From positions 1 to 12,996 of the forward strand of contig CAYMWP010000129.1 of the NCBI GenBank assembly GCA_964393895.1: a stretch of DNA of 12,996 nucleotides, in the 5' to 3' direction. The stretch is from B4-G1 sp964393895 (lineage in GTDB: Bacteria > Chloroflexota > Anaerolineae > B4-G1). The notes under the pieces are model-generated. The model had not been told where the DNA came from. It ran no database searches and saw nothing but the letters and a program-made list of their open reading frames with translations. Of the stretch, positions 5,670 through 12,996 are shown in pieces. The position numbers and the translations under genes are program-made. Numbering within the stretch: position 1 is the first letter of the stretch; each line of letters starts with the position of its first letter.

Positions 5670-7025
5670 GTGAAAACACTACTCTTGAAGAATGCCGACC
5701 TGCTGGTGACGATGAACGACGAGCAACAGCGTATCCCTGGCGGCGGCCTGTTCGTGCGAGGTAACATGATCGAGCAGGTCGGGCCAACTGCCGAGCTGCC
5801 CGCCGCAGCCAACCAAGTCATTGACGCCAGCGGGATGATCCTCCTGCCAGGGCTGGTCAACACCCACCATCACCTCTACCAAACGCTGACGCGGGCCGTG
5901 CCCGCCGCACAAGACGCCACGTTGTTCAATTGGCTCAAGACCCTCTACCCCATCTGGGCCAGGATGGCCCCAGAGGCGATCTACACCAGCGCGCTGGTCG
6001 GGCTGGCCGAACTGATGCTCTCAGGCTGCACCACCGCATCCGACCACCTCTACATCTATCCCCCTGAGAGTGGCTACCGCATTGACGACGAGATCCACGC
6101 CGCGCAAGAGATCGGCATCCGCTTCCAGCCCTGCCGGGGCTCAATGAGCTTGGGGGAGAGCGCTGGCGGCCTGCCGCCCGATAGCGTCGTCGAGGATGAG
6201 GATTTCATTCTGGAGGACACCCAGCGGGCCATCGAGACCTACCACGACCCGGCTCCCGGCGCTATGCTGCGCATCGTCGTCGCGCCCTGCTCTCCCTTCT
6301 CCGTCACACCTGACCTGATGCGCAAAGCAGCGGCGCTGGCCCGCTCCTATGGCGTGCAGTTGCACACTCACCTGGCAGAGACCCTGGATGAGGAAAAGTT
6401 CTGCCTGAGTAAATTCGGTCACCGCCCGGTGGGGTACGCCGAGGAACTGGGCTGGGTGGGGGACGACGTCTGGCACGCCCACTGCGTTCACCTGAACGAG
6501 CAAGAGATCGCGCTGTTTGCTCAGACAGGCACGGGCGTCTGCCACTGCCCCAGCTCCAACATGCGGCTAGCAAGCGGCATCGCGCCTGTGCGCGCCTACC
6601 TGGATGCAGGCGTGCGGGTGGGAATCGGGGTTGATGGCTCCGCCAGTAACGACTCCTCTCACATGCTGGCCGAGGCGCGGATGGCAATGCTCTTGCAGCG
6701 CGTCTCCGGCGACCCGGCCGGATTGAGCGCAAAAGAGGCGCTGTGGATAGCGACGCGCGGCGGCGCCCAAGTGCTGGGCCGCGACGACATCGGCCAACTG
6801 GCCCCCGGCAAGGCCGCCGACTTTATCGGCCTCCGCCTCGACCGGCTGGACTATGCCGGCGCGCTCCACGACCCGCTGGCAGCAACGCTTTTTTGCTCGC
6901 CCCAGCGGGTGGATCTATCCGTCATCAATGGCCGCGTCGCTGTCGAGGATGGTCGCCTTCTGACGGTGGACCTGGGGCCGGTGGTCGAGCGGCACAACAG
7001 AATCGCGCGGGAGCTGCTGATATGA
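5670..7025 (+). CDS. 8-oxoguanine deaminase (amidohydrolase superfamily)
   Basis: Predicted to deaminate 8-oxoguanine to urate and ammonia in the cytosol. 451 residues from GTG at 5670, chosen because AGGAGG lies 7 nt upstream and the protein then starts like the family (VKTLLLKNADLLVTMND). The open frame reaches further upstream but has no such signal. Metal and catalytic residues visible: NTHHH with H66 and H68, LHTHLAE with H234 and E237, HAHCVH with H271, GVDGSASND with D322. The stretches LPGLVNTHHHLYQTLTRA, GSMSLGESAGGLPPDSVV and CPSSNMRLASG are highly characteristic of the Pseudomonas-type 8-oxoguanine deaminase and separate it from guanine deaminase and TRZ/ATZ enzymes. The stop overlaps the next gene's ATG (ATGA), so the two are translationally coupled. 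Confidence 0.87.
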   Translation: MKTLLLKNADLLVTMNDEQQRIPGGGLFVRGNMIEQVGPTAELPAAANQVIDASGMILLPGLVNTHHHLYQTLTRAVPAAQDATLFNWLKTLYPIWARMAPEAIYTSALVGLAELMLSGCTTASDHLYIYPPESGYRIDDEIHAAQEIGIRFQPCRGSMSLGESAGGLPPDSVVEDEDFILEDTQRAIETYHDPAPGAMLRIVVAPCSPFSVTPDLMRKAAALARSYGVQLHTHLAETLDEEKFCLSKFGHRPVGYAEELGWVGDDVWHAHCVHLNEQEIALFAQTGTGVCHCPSSNMRLASGIAPVRAYLDAGVRVGIGVDGSASNDSSHMLAEARMAMLLQRVSGDPAGLSAKEALWIATRGGAQVLGRDDIGQLAPGKAADFIGLRLDRLDYAGALHDPLAATLFCSPQRVDLSVINGRVAVEDGRLLTVDLGPVVERHNRIARELLI

Positions 7026-8401
7026 GCCAGTATTCCACTACTCTACTCATCCAAAACGGCGTCCTGGTCACTCCTGAAGGGGTGCTCGAAGCCGATCTAC
7101 TGGTGCAGGATGAACGCATCAAGGCCATCGGTCACGGGCTGCCGGTGGCCCACGATACGCGCGTCATTGACTCCAGAGGCTGCTACGTCCTCCCTGGCGT
7201 CATAGATGCTCACACTCACATCGCGCTCGACACCGGCATCTACCGTACCCCAGACGATTGGTTCGCCGGCTCCCGGGCCGCGGCCTGCGGGGGCGTCACC
7301 ACCGTGGTGGACTTTGCCACCCAATTCTCCGGCCAGACGCTGCGCCAGGCGGTCGAGGCGCGATTGGAGAAAGCTCGAGACGCAGTGATTGACTATGGCT
7401 TCCACGTGATGGTCACAGACCTGCCGCCAGGCCGTGAGGGCGAGCTGGCCGAGTTGGTGGAACTGGGCACGCCCAGCGTCAAGCTCTACACCACCTACCG
7501 GCCCAACTATTACGCCGACGACGCCACCATTCTGCGCTTGATGGAGACCTGCGCCGACCTGGGGCTTTTGCCGCTCGTCCACTGCGAGAACGATGCCCTG
7601 GTGACAGCACAGACCAAAGCGCTGGTCGCCGCCGGGGAGACCGGCTGGCGCAATCACGGCCGCTCCCGGCCTGCCCTGGCGGAGCAGGAGGCCGTCCAGC
7701 GAGTCCTCTTCCTAGCTGAGGCGGCCGGCTGCCCGGTGCACATCTGCCATTGCTCCACCGCTCGCTCCGTCGCGCTGGTGGCCGAGGCGCGGGACGGGGG
7801 GCAGATCGCCACCTGCGAGACCTGTCCCCAGTACCTCCTGCTGGACGCCACCGCCTACCAGGGGCCGGAGCCGTGGCACTACATCCTCCAGCCGCCTCTG
7901 CGCGCCCCTGAGGAGACAGACAAGCTGTGGGCTACGGTCGAGGCCGGGATGGTGGACTTGATCATCACCGATCACTGCGACTATACGAAAGAACAAAAAA
8001 CTGCCCAGGACGACTTTACCCAGACGCCCGGCGGCCTGCCGGGGCTTGAAACCCTGCTGCCCCTGATGTACACTCACGGCGTGGCCAAGGGCGAGCTGAC
8101 GCTTCCTCAACTGGTCAGGTTACTCTCCGCCAACCCGGCCCGGCTGTGGGGACTGTGGCCGCGCAAGGGCGCGCTCCGGCCCGGCGCAGAGGCCGACATC
8201 GTCGTCTACGATCCAGCGCCGGAAAGCGCGATCAACGGCGAAAACCTCCATCACCTGGCCGGTTACACCCCCTACGAGGGCATGCGAGTACAGGGACGGG
8301 TCGAGGCGACCATCTCGCGCGGGCAGATCATCTACCTTGACGGACAGTTCACAGGGCAGGAAGGACAGGGACAGTTTGTAAAGAGAGCAGGGAATAGATA
8401 A
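7022..8401 (+). CDS. Hydantoinase/dihydropyrimidinase-family amidohydrolase
   Basis: Hydrolyses a cyclic amide ring (hydantoin, dihydropyrimidine or similar). 459 residues from the ATG at 7022, which overlaps the upstream stop by 4 bp; the longer frame from 6743 is only the antisense-free overlap with the previous gene. The binuclear-metal set is complete: H64 and H66 in DAHTHI, K154 (the lysine to be carboxylated) in SVKLYTTY, H187 in VHCEND, H243 in HICHCST, D317 in ITDHCDY. The C-terminal part (ANPARLWGLWPRKGALRPGAEADIVVYDP) is typical of D-hydantoinases and dihydropyrimidinases. Allantoinase is an alternative. The exact substrate cannot be read from sequence; coupling to 8-oxoguanine deaminase points to a purine-derived ring. 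Confidence 0.85.
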   Translation: MSQYSTTLLIQNGVLVTPEGVLEADLLVQDERIKAIGHGLPVAHDTRVIDSRGCYVLPGVIDAHTHIALDTGIYRTPDDWFAGSRAAACGGVTTVVDFATQFSGQTLRQAVEARLEKARDAVIDYGFHVMVTDLPPGREGELAELVELGTPSVKLYTTYRPNYYADDATILRLMETCADLGLLPLVHCENDALVTAQTKALVAAGETGWRNHGRSRPALAEQEAVQRVLFLAEAAGCPVHICHCSTARSVALVAEARDGGQIATCETCPQYLLLDATAYQGPEPWHYILQPPLRAPEETDKLWATVEAGMVDLIITDHCDYTKEQKTAQDDFTQTPGGLPGLETLLPLMYTHGVAKGELTLPQLVRLLSANPARLWGLWPRKGALRPGAEADIVVYDPAPESAINGENLHHLAGYTPYEGMRVQGRVEATISRGQIIYLDGQFTGQEGQGQFVKRAGNR

Positions 8402-8520
8402 GCACCGAGATACGCAAATGGAACACGCAGACCTCTTCTACCGCTTTGGCGCAGCACCGGCTATCGGCTTTTTGAAAAGCTGCCGGTCTAGTGAACGAGG
8501 CAATCCGCGAGACACGAGAG

Positions 8521-8619
8521 AATTAATGCGCGCTGTGGTGGATACCAACCTGCCTGGGGCAAGTCGGAGACATCCCCGTTATCTCCGCTCGCCAGTTTAC
8601 GGAACTGCTAACCAACCAC
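8521..8619 (+). pseudogene. Decayed PIN-domain (VapC-like) toxin remnant
   Basis: An ATG at 8526 opens with MRAVVDTNL, the signature N-terminus of PIN-domain ribonucleases with the first catalytic Asp. Immediately after, in the +1 frame from 8554, the DNA reads LGQVGDIPVISARQFTELL, which looks like the usual C-terminal end of such proteins. The roughly 100 central codons with the other acidic residues are missing. Before it, a frame ending NEAIRETREN stops with TAA overlapping the ATG by 1 nt, the spacing common in toxin-antitoxin pairs, so an antitoxin remnant is possible. The rest of the gap (8402-8520) shows nothing else definite. Confidence 0.5.
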
Positions 8620-8632
8620 CGGAGGTATCGCA

Positions 8633-10348
8633 ATGAACCTATCCCACTTTCTCCCCATCGCCCGCGGAGACGAACCCGCCAGTCTGGCGCTCCGCAACGG
8701 GCGCGTGATCAACGTTTTCACCGGCGAGATCATCGAGACCGACGTCGCCATCGCCGGAGAGCGCATCGTCGGCGTGGGGCCGGATTACGAGGCCCAGGAA
8801 GAAATAGACCTGGGCGGCCGCTACGTCTGCCCCGGCCTGATTGACGCTCACGTACACGTCGAGTCCTCGATGGTGACACCGCCCCAATTCGCCCGCGCCG
8901 TCGTGGTGCGCGGCACCACCAGCGCCGTCACCGACCCCCACGAGATCGCCAACGTAGCCGGGGCCGCTGGCATCCGCTATATGCTGGCCGCCTCCAAAGG
9001 GCTGCCGCTGACCGTCTATATCAACCTGCCCTCCTGCGTCCCGGCCACGCCGTTGGGCAGCGCCGGAGCAGAGTTGACGGCCGCCGACCTGATCGGTTTA
9101 GCCGATCTGGAGCGCGTCATCGGGCTGGCCGAGTTTATGAACGTGCCGGGGGCGGTGCTGGGGCTGCCGGGCGCGTTGGAAAAGCTGGTCGCTTTTCAGG
9201 GCCACGTCATTGACGGACACGCTCCAGCAGTGAGTGGCAAGTGGCTCCAGGCCTACGCCGGTGCCGGCCCAGGCTCGGATCACGAGTGTATGACCGCCGA
9301 CGAGATGCTGGAAAAGCTGCGCCTGGGGATGTACGTCTTTATCCGCGAGTCCACCGCCGCCAAAAACCTGCGCGCGCTCCTGCCGGCCGTCACTCCGCAG
9401 AACAGCCGCCGCTGCGCTTTTTGCACCGACGACCGCCATCCGGCCGATCTGTTGGACGAGGGGCACCTGGACTATCTCATTCGCCTGGCGGTGGCCGAGG
9501 GGCTGGACCCCATCACCGCCATCCAGATGGCAACCCTCAATCCGGCCGAGTGGTTTCGCCTGCACGACCGGGGCGCGATTGCGCCGGGCCGGCGGGCCGA
9601 CCTGGTCGTCTTTTCCAACCTGAAGGACTTCTGCGCCGAGATGGTCTTTGCCGGCGGGGCGCTGGTCGCTCAGGATGGCGCGCCGGCCGGCGAGTGGCCC
9701 ACACCAGCCGTGGATGACGCGAACGTGCGCAACACCGTCCACGTGGCTTGGGAGCAACTCGACCTCGCCATCCCGGCCCGCGGCGAGCGCGTGCGCGTCA
9801 TCGGCGTCGTGCCGGACCAGGTCGTCACCGAGCACCTGATCGAGAGGGTAAAGGTAGTGGCAGGAACGGCGGTGACCGACCCGGAGCGCGACTTGCTCAA
9901 GATGGCGGTGATCGAGCGCCACCGGGAAAGCGGCAACGTGGGACTGGGATTCGTGCGCGGACTGGGCCTAAAGCGCGGCGCCATCGCCGGCAGCGTGGGT
10001 CACGACGCCCACAACCTCACCATCGCCGGCTGCGACGACGTCTCGATGATGATGGCCGCCCACGCCGTCGGCAACCTGGGCGGTGGACTGGTCGCCGCCG
10101 CCGGAGAGGAGGTACTGGCCTCCGTGCCGCTGCCCATTGGAGGGTTGATGTCCGATCGGCCGGTGGAGACTGTCCGGCGGCAAATGGACGAACTGACGAA
10201 AGCCGCCAGGGAACTTGGCTCCTCGCTGCACGACCCGTTCATGGCCCTGGGGTTCCTGGCGCTGGAGGTCATCCCGGCGCTCAAGCTGACCGACCAGGGG
10301 TTGGTGGACGTGGAAAAATTCGATTTCGTACCACTTTTCCCGGACTGA
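8633..10348 (+). CDS. adeC: Adenine deaminase
   Basis: Converts adenine to hypoxanthine and ammonia (bacterial Ade type, unlike eukaryotic adenosine-deaminase-like enzymes). 571 residues, the usual length. ATG at 8633 with GGAGG at 8621-8625. Amidohydrolase domain: DAHVHVESS with H73, H75 and E77; DPHEIANV at 101-108; EFMNVPGAV; DGHAP; and TDDRHPADLLDEGHLDYLIR with the conserved Asp. The adenine-deaminase C-terminal domain follows, with VGHDAHNLTIAG, DDVSMMMAAHAV and LPIGGLMSD. It lies 231 bp after the hydantoinase gene; read-through is possible, and no clear promoter of its own was found. Third amidohydrolase in a row, supporting a purine-base salvage or catabolic role. Confidence 0.95.
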   Translation: MNLSHFLPIARGDEPASLALRNGRVINVFTGEIIETDVAIAGERIVGVGPDYEAQEEIDLGGRYVCPGLIDAHVHVESSMVTPPQFARAVVVRGTTSAVTDPHEIANVAGAAGIRYMLAASKGLPLTVYINLPSCVPATPLGSAGAELTAADLIGLADLERVIGLAEFMNVPGAVLGLPGALEKLVAFQGHVIDGHAPAVSGKWLQAYAGAGPGSDHECMTADEMLEKLRLGMYVFIRESTAAKNLRALLPAVTPQNSRRCAFCTDDRHPADLLDEGHLDYLIRLAVAEGLDPITAIQMATLNPAEWFRLHDRGAIAPGRRADLVVFSNLKDFCAEMVFAGGALVAQDGAPAGEWPTPAVDDANVRNTVHVAWEQLDLAIPARGERVRVIGVVPDQVVTEHLIERVKVVAGTAVTDPERDLLKMAVIERHRESGNVGLGFVRGLGLKRGAIAGSVGHDAHNLTIAGCDDVSMMMAAHAVGNLGGGLVAAAGEEVLASVPLPIGGLMSDRPVETVRRQMDELTKAARELGSSLHDPFMALGFLALEVIPALKLTDQGLVDVEKFDFVPLFPD

Positions 10349-10377
10349 TAGCCTCCATAGACCATAGCGCAACCGTA

Positions 10378-10398
10378 GGGCGGGTTTCTCACCCGCCC
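10378..10398 (+). terminator. Terminator-like hairpin after adeC
   Basis: Perfect 8-bp stem GGGCGGGT / ACCCGCCC with a 5-nt loop, 29 bp after the adeC stop, followed by ACATTTTG. The U-tract is short. Sequences of this style also occur as dispersed GC-rich repeats, so terminator function is only likely. Confidence 0.5.
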
Positions 10399-10403
10399 AC
10401 ATT

Positions 10404-10432
10404 TTGCCCTACTCCCCGAAATATGTTACAAT
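10404..10432 (+). promoter_or_regulatory. Probable promoter of uvrA
   Basis: -35 TTGCCC (10404-10409), 17-bp spacer, -10 TACAAT (10427-10432). The same -10 hexamer precedes the 8-oxoguanine deaminase gene. It would give a leader of about 175 nt containing the palindrome at 10445-10581. No LexA-type box was recognised. Confidence 0.5.
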
Positions 10433-10444
10433 ACTTTTTTGCCA

Positions 10445-10581
10445 GTAACTGCCTAACAAAGCTGCGCCTCAAACCGAGAGTAAAATGGGACACGGATCAA
10501 CACGGGCTGCGTACACGGATTTTGTCGCCTCGCTTACACTCCGTGTTTTCCGTGTGCATCCGTGTCCGACTAAGCAGTTAC
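10445..10581. repeat. 137-bp nested imperfect palindrome in the uvrA leader
   Basis: Three nested pairs of arms: GTAACTGC (10445-10452) with GCAGTTAC (10574-10581); GGACACGGAT (10488-10497) with ATCCGTGTCC (10558-10567); ACACGGA (10513-10519) with TCCGTGT (10540-10546). The motif ACACGG recurs three times on the left side and its complement three times on the right. It looks like an interspersed hairpin repeat lying between the uvrA promoter and its start. Confidence 0.7.
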
Positions 10582-10615
10582 CTTTACCGAACATCTACCA
10601 CTGGGGAGGGGAGCA

Positions 10616-12996
10616 TTGGCGCAAGACGAGATCGTCGTGCGCGGCGCGCGCGAGCACAACCTGAAAAACATCACCGTCGGAATTCCGCGCAACAAGATGG
10701 TGGTCGTAACCGGCATCTCGGGGTCGGGCAAGTCGTCGCTCGCCTTTGATACCATCTACGCCGAGGGGCAGCGCCGCTACGTCGAGAGCCTCTCAGCCTA
10801 CGCCCGCCAGTTTCTCGGTCAGATGGAAAAGCCGGACGTGGACCAGATCGAGGGGCTTTCCCCCGCCATCTCGATTGACCAACGGGGCGCCTCCCACAAC
10901 CCTCGCTCGACCGTCGGCACCGTCACCGAGGTCTATGATTACCTACGATTGCTCTATGCCCGCATCGGTGTGGTCCACTGCCCGCGCTGCGGTCGCGAGG
11001 TCGCCAAGCAATCGGCCCAACAGATCGTGGACGCAGTGATGAGCATGTCGCCCGCCACCCGCTTCCAGGTACTGGCTCCACTGGTCGGGGAACGCAAAGG
11101 TCACCACCAGGCCATCTTTGAGGACGTGCGCCAGGCGGGATTCGTGCGCGTGCGGGTGGACGGCGTGGTGCGCGACGTGGATGAAGAGATCGAACTCGAC
11201 CGCTACAAGATGCACACGATCGAGGCAGTGGTGGATCGGCTCATCATCCCGGAGAAGCCGGAGGGAGAGATGAACGGCTTCCGCTCACGCCTGACCGACT
11301 CGATAGAAACCGCGCTCCAAATGGGCGACGGCGTCGTGCTCATCAACGATCTATCTAGCGATCCACCTCAGGACGTACTCTACTCGGAACATCTGGCCTG
11401 CCCCGTCTGTGGTATCAGCCTGCCAGAGATCGAGCCGCGCACCTTCTCTTTCAACCGACCCCAGGGCGCCTGCCCAGAGTGCCAGGGGCTAGGCATGCGG
11501 CTGGAGCTCGACCCCGAGTTGATCGTGCCCAACCATGACGAGAGCATCGCAGGGGGCGCCATCAGCGCCTGGAACATCCAGGACAAGGAGGGCTACTACT
11601 GGCAACTGCTCAAGGCCGCCTGCGAACATTTCGACATTCCTACCAATGTTCCCTGGCGCAAGTTGAACCAAGCCCAACGACGCATCATCCTGTACGGCAG
11701 CGGCGACGAGCGCGTGCGCGTCCGCTACGTCGGCCAGGACGGACGCCACAACTCGTATCTGGCCCGCTTCGAGGGCATCATCGCCAACCTGCAACGCCGT
11801 TACCAGGAAACGAACTCTGATTACGTCCGAGGCAAGATCGAAGAGTTCATGACTCGCCGCCCCTGCCCGACTTGCAACGGCGCGCGCCTGCGCCCGGAGG
11901 CGCTGGCAGTTCTGGTGGCCGGCAAACCGATCAACGAGCTCACCGCCTGGCCGGTGAGCCGGCTGCTGGCGTGGCTCGACGAGTTGTCGGGATATAGACT
12001 CCAGGGAGCCCAAGTTTCTTCCGCTTCGGGTGAAGCAAAAGCACCCCCGCTCACCGAAAAACCTGGTCTCTTGTCCGATAATGAATGGCTCATCGCCCGG
12101 CGCATCCTCAAAGAGGCCCACGACCGATTGGGTTTCATGGTCAACGTGGGGTTGGACTATTTGACGCTGGACCGCACCGCCGCGACGCTGGCCGGCGGTG
12201 AGGCGCAGCGTATCCGGCTGGCGACGCAGATCGGCTCGCGCTTGATGGGCGTGCTCTACGTCCTCGACGAACCCAGCATCGGCCTGCACCAGCGCGACAA
12301 CGCCCGCCTCATCCGCACGTTACAGGAAATGCGCGACCTGGGCAACACGCTCATCGTGGTCGAGCACGACGAGGCGACCATCCAGGCCGCCGACTGGATC
12401 GTGGACCTGGGGCCGGGGGCCGGCGAGCACGGCGGAGAGGTGGTCGTCGCCGGTGCGCTCGACGATGTGCTCGGTTGCCCGGAGAGCCTGACCGGGGCGT
12501 ACCTCTCTGGCCGTAAGAAAATCCCCGTACCCGCCCAGCGGCGCGAGGGAAACGGCGGCAGTCTGATCATCCGGGGGGCACGCGAGCATAACTTGAAGAA
12601 CATTGACGCGCGCATCCCCCTGGGCAAGCTGGTCTGCATCACGGGTGTCTCTGGATCGGGCAAGTCTACACTGCTGATCGAGGTACTGTACCGGCGGTTG
12701 GCGCAAATACTGCACGGCTCTCGCGAGCCGGCCGGCGAGCACGACGATGTCGAGGGAAGCGAGCAGGTTGACAAGATCATCAACATTGACCAATCACCCA
12801 TCGGGCGCACGCCGCGCTCAAATCCGGCCACCTACACCAATCTCTTTACCCCCATCCGCGAACTGTTCGCCGAGTTGCCCGAGTCCAAGATTCGCGGTTA
12901 CAAGCCCGGCCGCTTCTCCTTCAACGTCAAGGGAGGGCGCTGCGAGGCCTGCCAGGGGCACGGGACGCTGCGCATCGAGATGCAATTCCTGCCCGA
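10616..12996 (+). CDS. uvrA: UvrABC system protein A (3' end missing)
   Basis: DNA-damage sensor of nucleotide excision repair; the UvrA dimer finds lesions and loads UvrB. Starts at TTG 10616 behind GGGGAGGGGAG; the protein begins MAQDEIVVRGAREHNLKNI as UvrA does. 793 codons are present; about 150 C-terminal residues lie outside. First ATPase: Walker A GISGSGKSS 33-41, signature LAGGE 525-529 (usually LSGGE), Walker B with D551-E552 followed by PSIGLHQRDN. Zinc-binding pairs C262/C265 and C286/C289 in the insertion region. Second ATPase: Walker A GVSGSGKST 677-685, then GGRCEACQGHG with C776/C779. Residues about 464-485 are encoded by the palindromic repeat at 12005-12071, in frame and without stops, between the helix ending LAWLDEL and the conserved IARRILKEAHDRL. 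Confidence 0.96.
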   Translation, partial: MAQDEIVVRGAREHNLKNITVGIPRNKMVVVTGISGSGKSSLAFDTIYAEGQRRYVESLSAYARQFLGQMEKPDVDQIEGLSPAISIDQRGASHNPRSTVGTVTEVYDYLRLLYARIGVVHCPRCGREVAKQSAQQIVDAVMSMSPATRFQVLAPLVGERKGHHQAIFEDVRQAGFVRVRVDGVVRDVDEEIELDRYKMHTIEAVVDRLIIPEKPEGEMNGFRSRLTDSIETALQMGDGVVLINDLSSDPPQDVLYSEHLACPVCGISLPEIEPRTFSFNRPQGACPECQGLGMRLELDPELIVPNHDESIAGGAISAWNIQDKEGYYWQLLKAACEHFDIPTNVPWRKLNQAQRRIILYGSGDERVRVRYVGQDGRHNSYLARFEGIIANLQRRYQETNSDYVRGKIEEFMTRRPCPTCNGARLRPEALAVLVAGKPINELTAWPVSRLLAWLDELSGYRLQGAQVSSASGEAKAPPLTEKPGLLSDNEWLIARRILKEAHDRLGFMVNVGLDYLTLDRTAATLAGGEAQRIRLATQIGSRLMGVLYVLDEPSIGLHQRDNARLIRTLQEMRDLGNTLIVVEHDEATIQAADWIVDLGPGAGEHGGEVVVAGALDDVLGCPESLTGAYLSGRKKIPVPAQRREGNGGSLIIRGAREHNLKNIDARIPLGKLVCITGVSGSGKSTLLIEVLYRRLAQILHGSREPAGEHDDVEGSEQVDKIINIDQSPIGRTPRSNPATYTNLFTPIRELFAELPESKIRGYKPGRFSFNVKGGRCEACQGHGTLRIEMQFLP
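12005..12071 (+). repeat. 67-bp palindromic repeat, copy 2, inside uvrA
   Basis: Aligns without gaps to 1743-1809 (about 78% identical by eye); the best block is CGCTTCGGG-GAAGCA and the right arm AAAAACCTGGT. The terminal arms have decayed to 11 of 15 pairs. In uvrA the segment reads GAQVSSASGEAKAPPLTEKP followed by GL. Copy 1 in the equivalent frame is also open and reads similarly (QVFVASGEAEAPSLTEKPG), so the element seems able to be carried within a protein. Confidence 0.82.

Noticed and set aside
8418..8636. 72-codon ORF between the hydantoinase and adenine deaminase genes.
   Set aside because: It runs through pieces of different frames of a PIN remnant and the adeC ribosome site; no ribosome site or coherent protein is seen.
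9098..9922. Long antisense ORF (274 codons) opposite adeC, and a similar one opposite uvrA (11489-12289).
   Set aside because: Both mirror strongly supported genes in GC-rich DNA, have no recognisable domains and no ribosome sites noted; they are frame shadows.
10399..10615. LexA/SOS box upstream of uvrA.
   Set aside because: No GAAC-N4-GTTC or similar palindrome was found near the proposed promoter.

Overview
The window is a GC-rich stretch of bacterial chromosome. The gene order thrS-infC-rpmI-rplT, a T-box leader, consensus sigma-A-type promoters and the protein sequences fit a member of the Chloroflexota (Anaerolineae-like). That assignment is an inference from general resemblance, not a database match. 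Nothing indicates a phage or plasmid; it reads as core genome plus a small purine-catabolism block, with short interspersed repeats in the gaps.

Layout. (1) 1-1691, plus strand: C-terminal three quarters of a RecD2-type helicase, cut by the window edge. (2) 1692-1889: gap between convergent genes, holding a GC-rich hairpin and a 67-bp palindromic repeat. (3) 1890-5352, minus strand: a translation operon read as promoter, threonine T-box leader, a small Thr-rich ORF, thrS, an internal promoter, infC (probably starting at AUC), rpmI and rplT. (4) 5353-5669: divergent intergenic region with a 12-bp palindrome, a rho-independent terminator that has no gene before it, a promoter and a structured leader. 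(5) 5670-10348, plus strand: three amidohydrolase-superfamily enzymes (8-oxoguanine deaminase, a hydantoinase/dihydropyrimidinase-family enzyme overlapping it by 4 bp, and adenine deaminase). A decayed PIN-toxin remnant lies between the second and third. (6) 10349-10615: terminator-like hairpin, promoter and a large nested palindrome. (7) 10616-12996, plus strand: uvrA, cut by the right edge.

How the genes fit together. thrS-infC-rpmI-rplT supplies threonyl-tRNA synthetase, IF3, L35 and L20. The T-box senses uncharged tRNA-Thr, and a second promoter in front of infC lets the ribosomal part be expressed separately. The amidohydrolases point to salvage or breakdown of purine bases, possibly oxidised ones (8-oxoguanine to urate, adenine to hypoxanthine). 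RecD2 and UvrA are DNA-repair proteins at the two ends.

Most notable: a second, diverged copy of the 67-bp palindromic repeat lies inside uvrA in frame, without stops, and seems to add about 22 residues to UvrA. The thrS leader also holds a 31-codon ORF with a perfect Shine-Dalgarno and seven threonine codons, overlapping the thrS start. Both were read by eye and need comparative checking.
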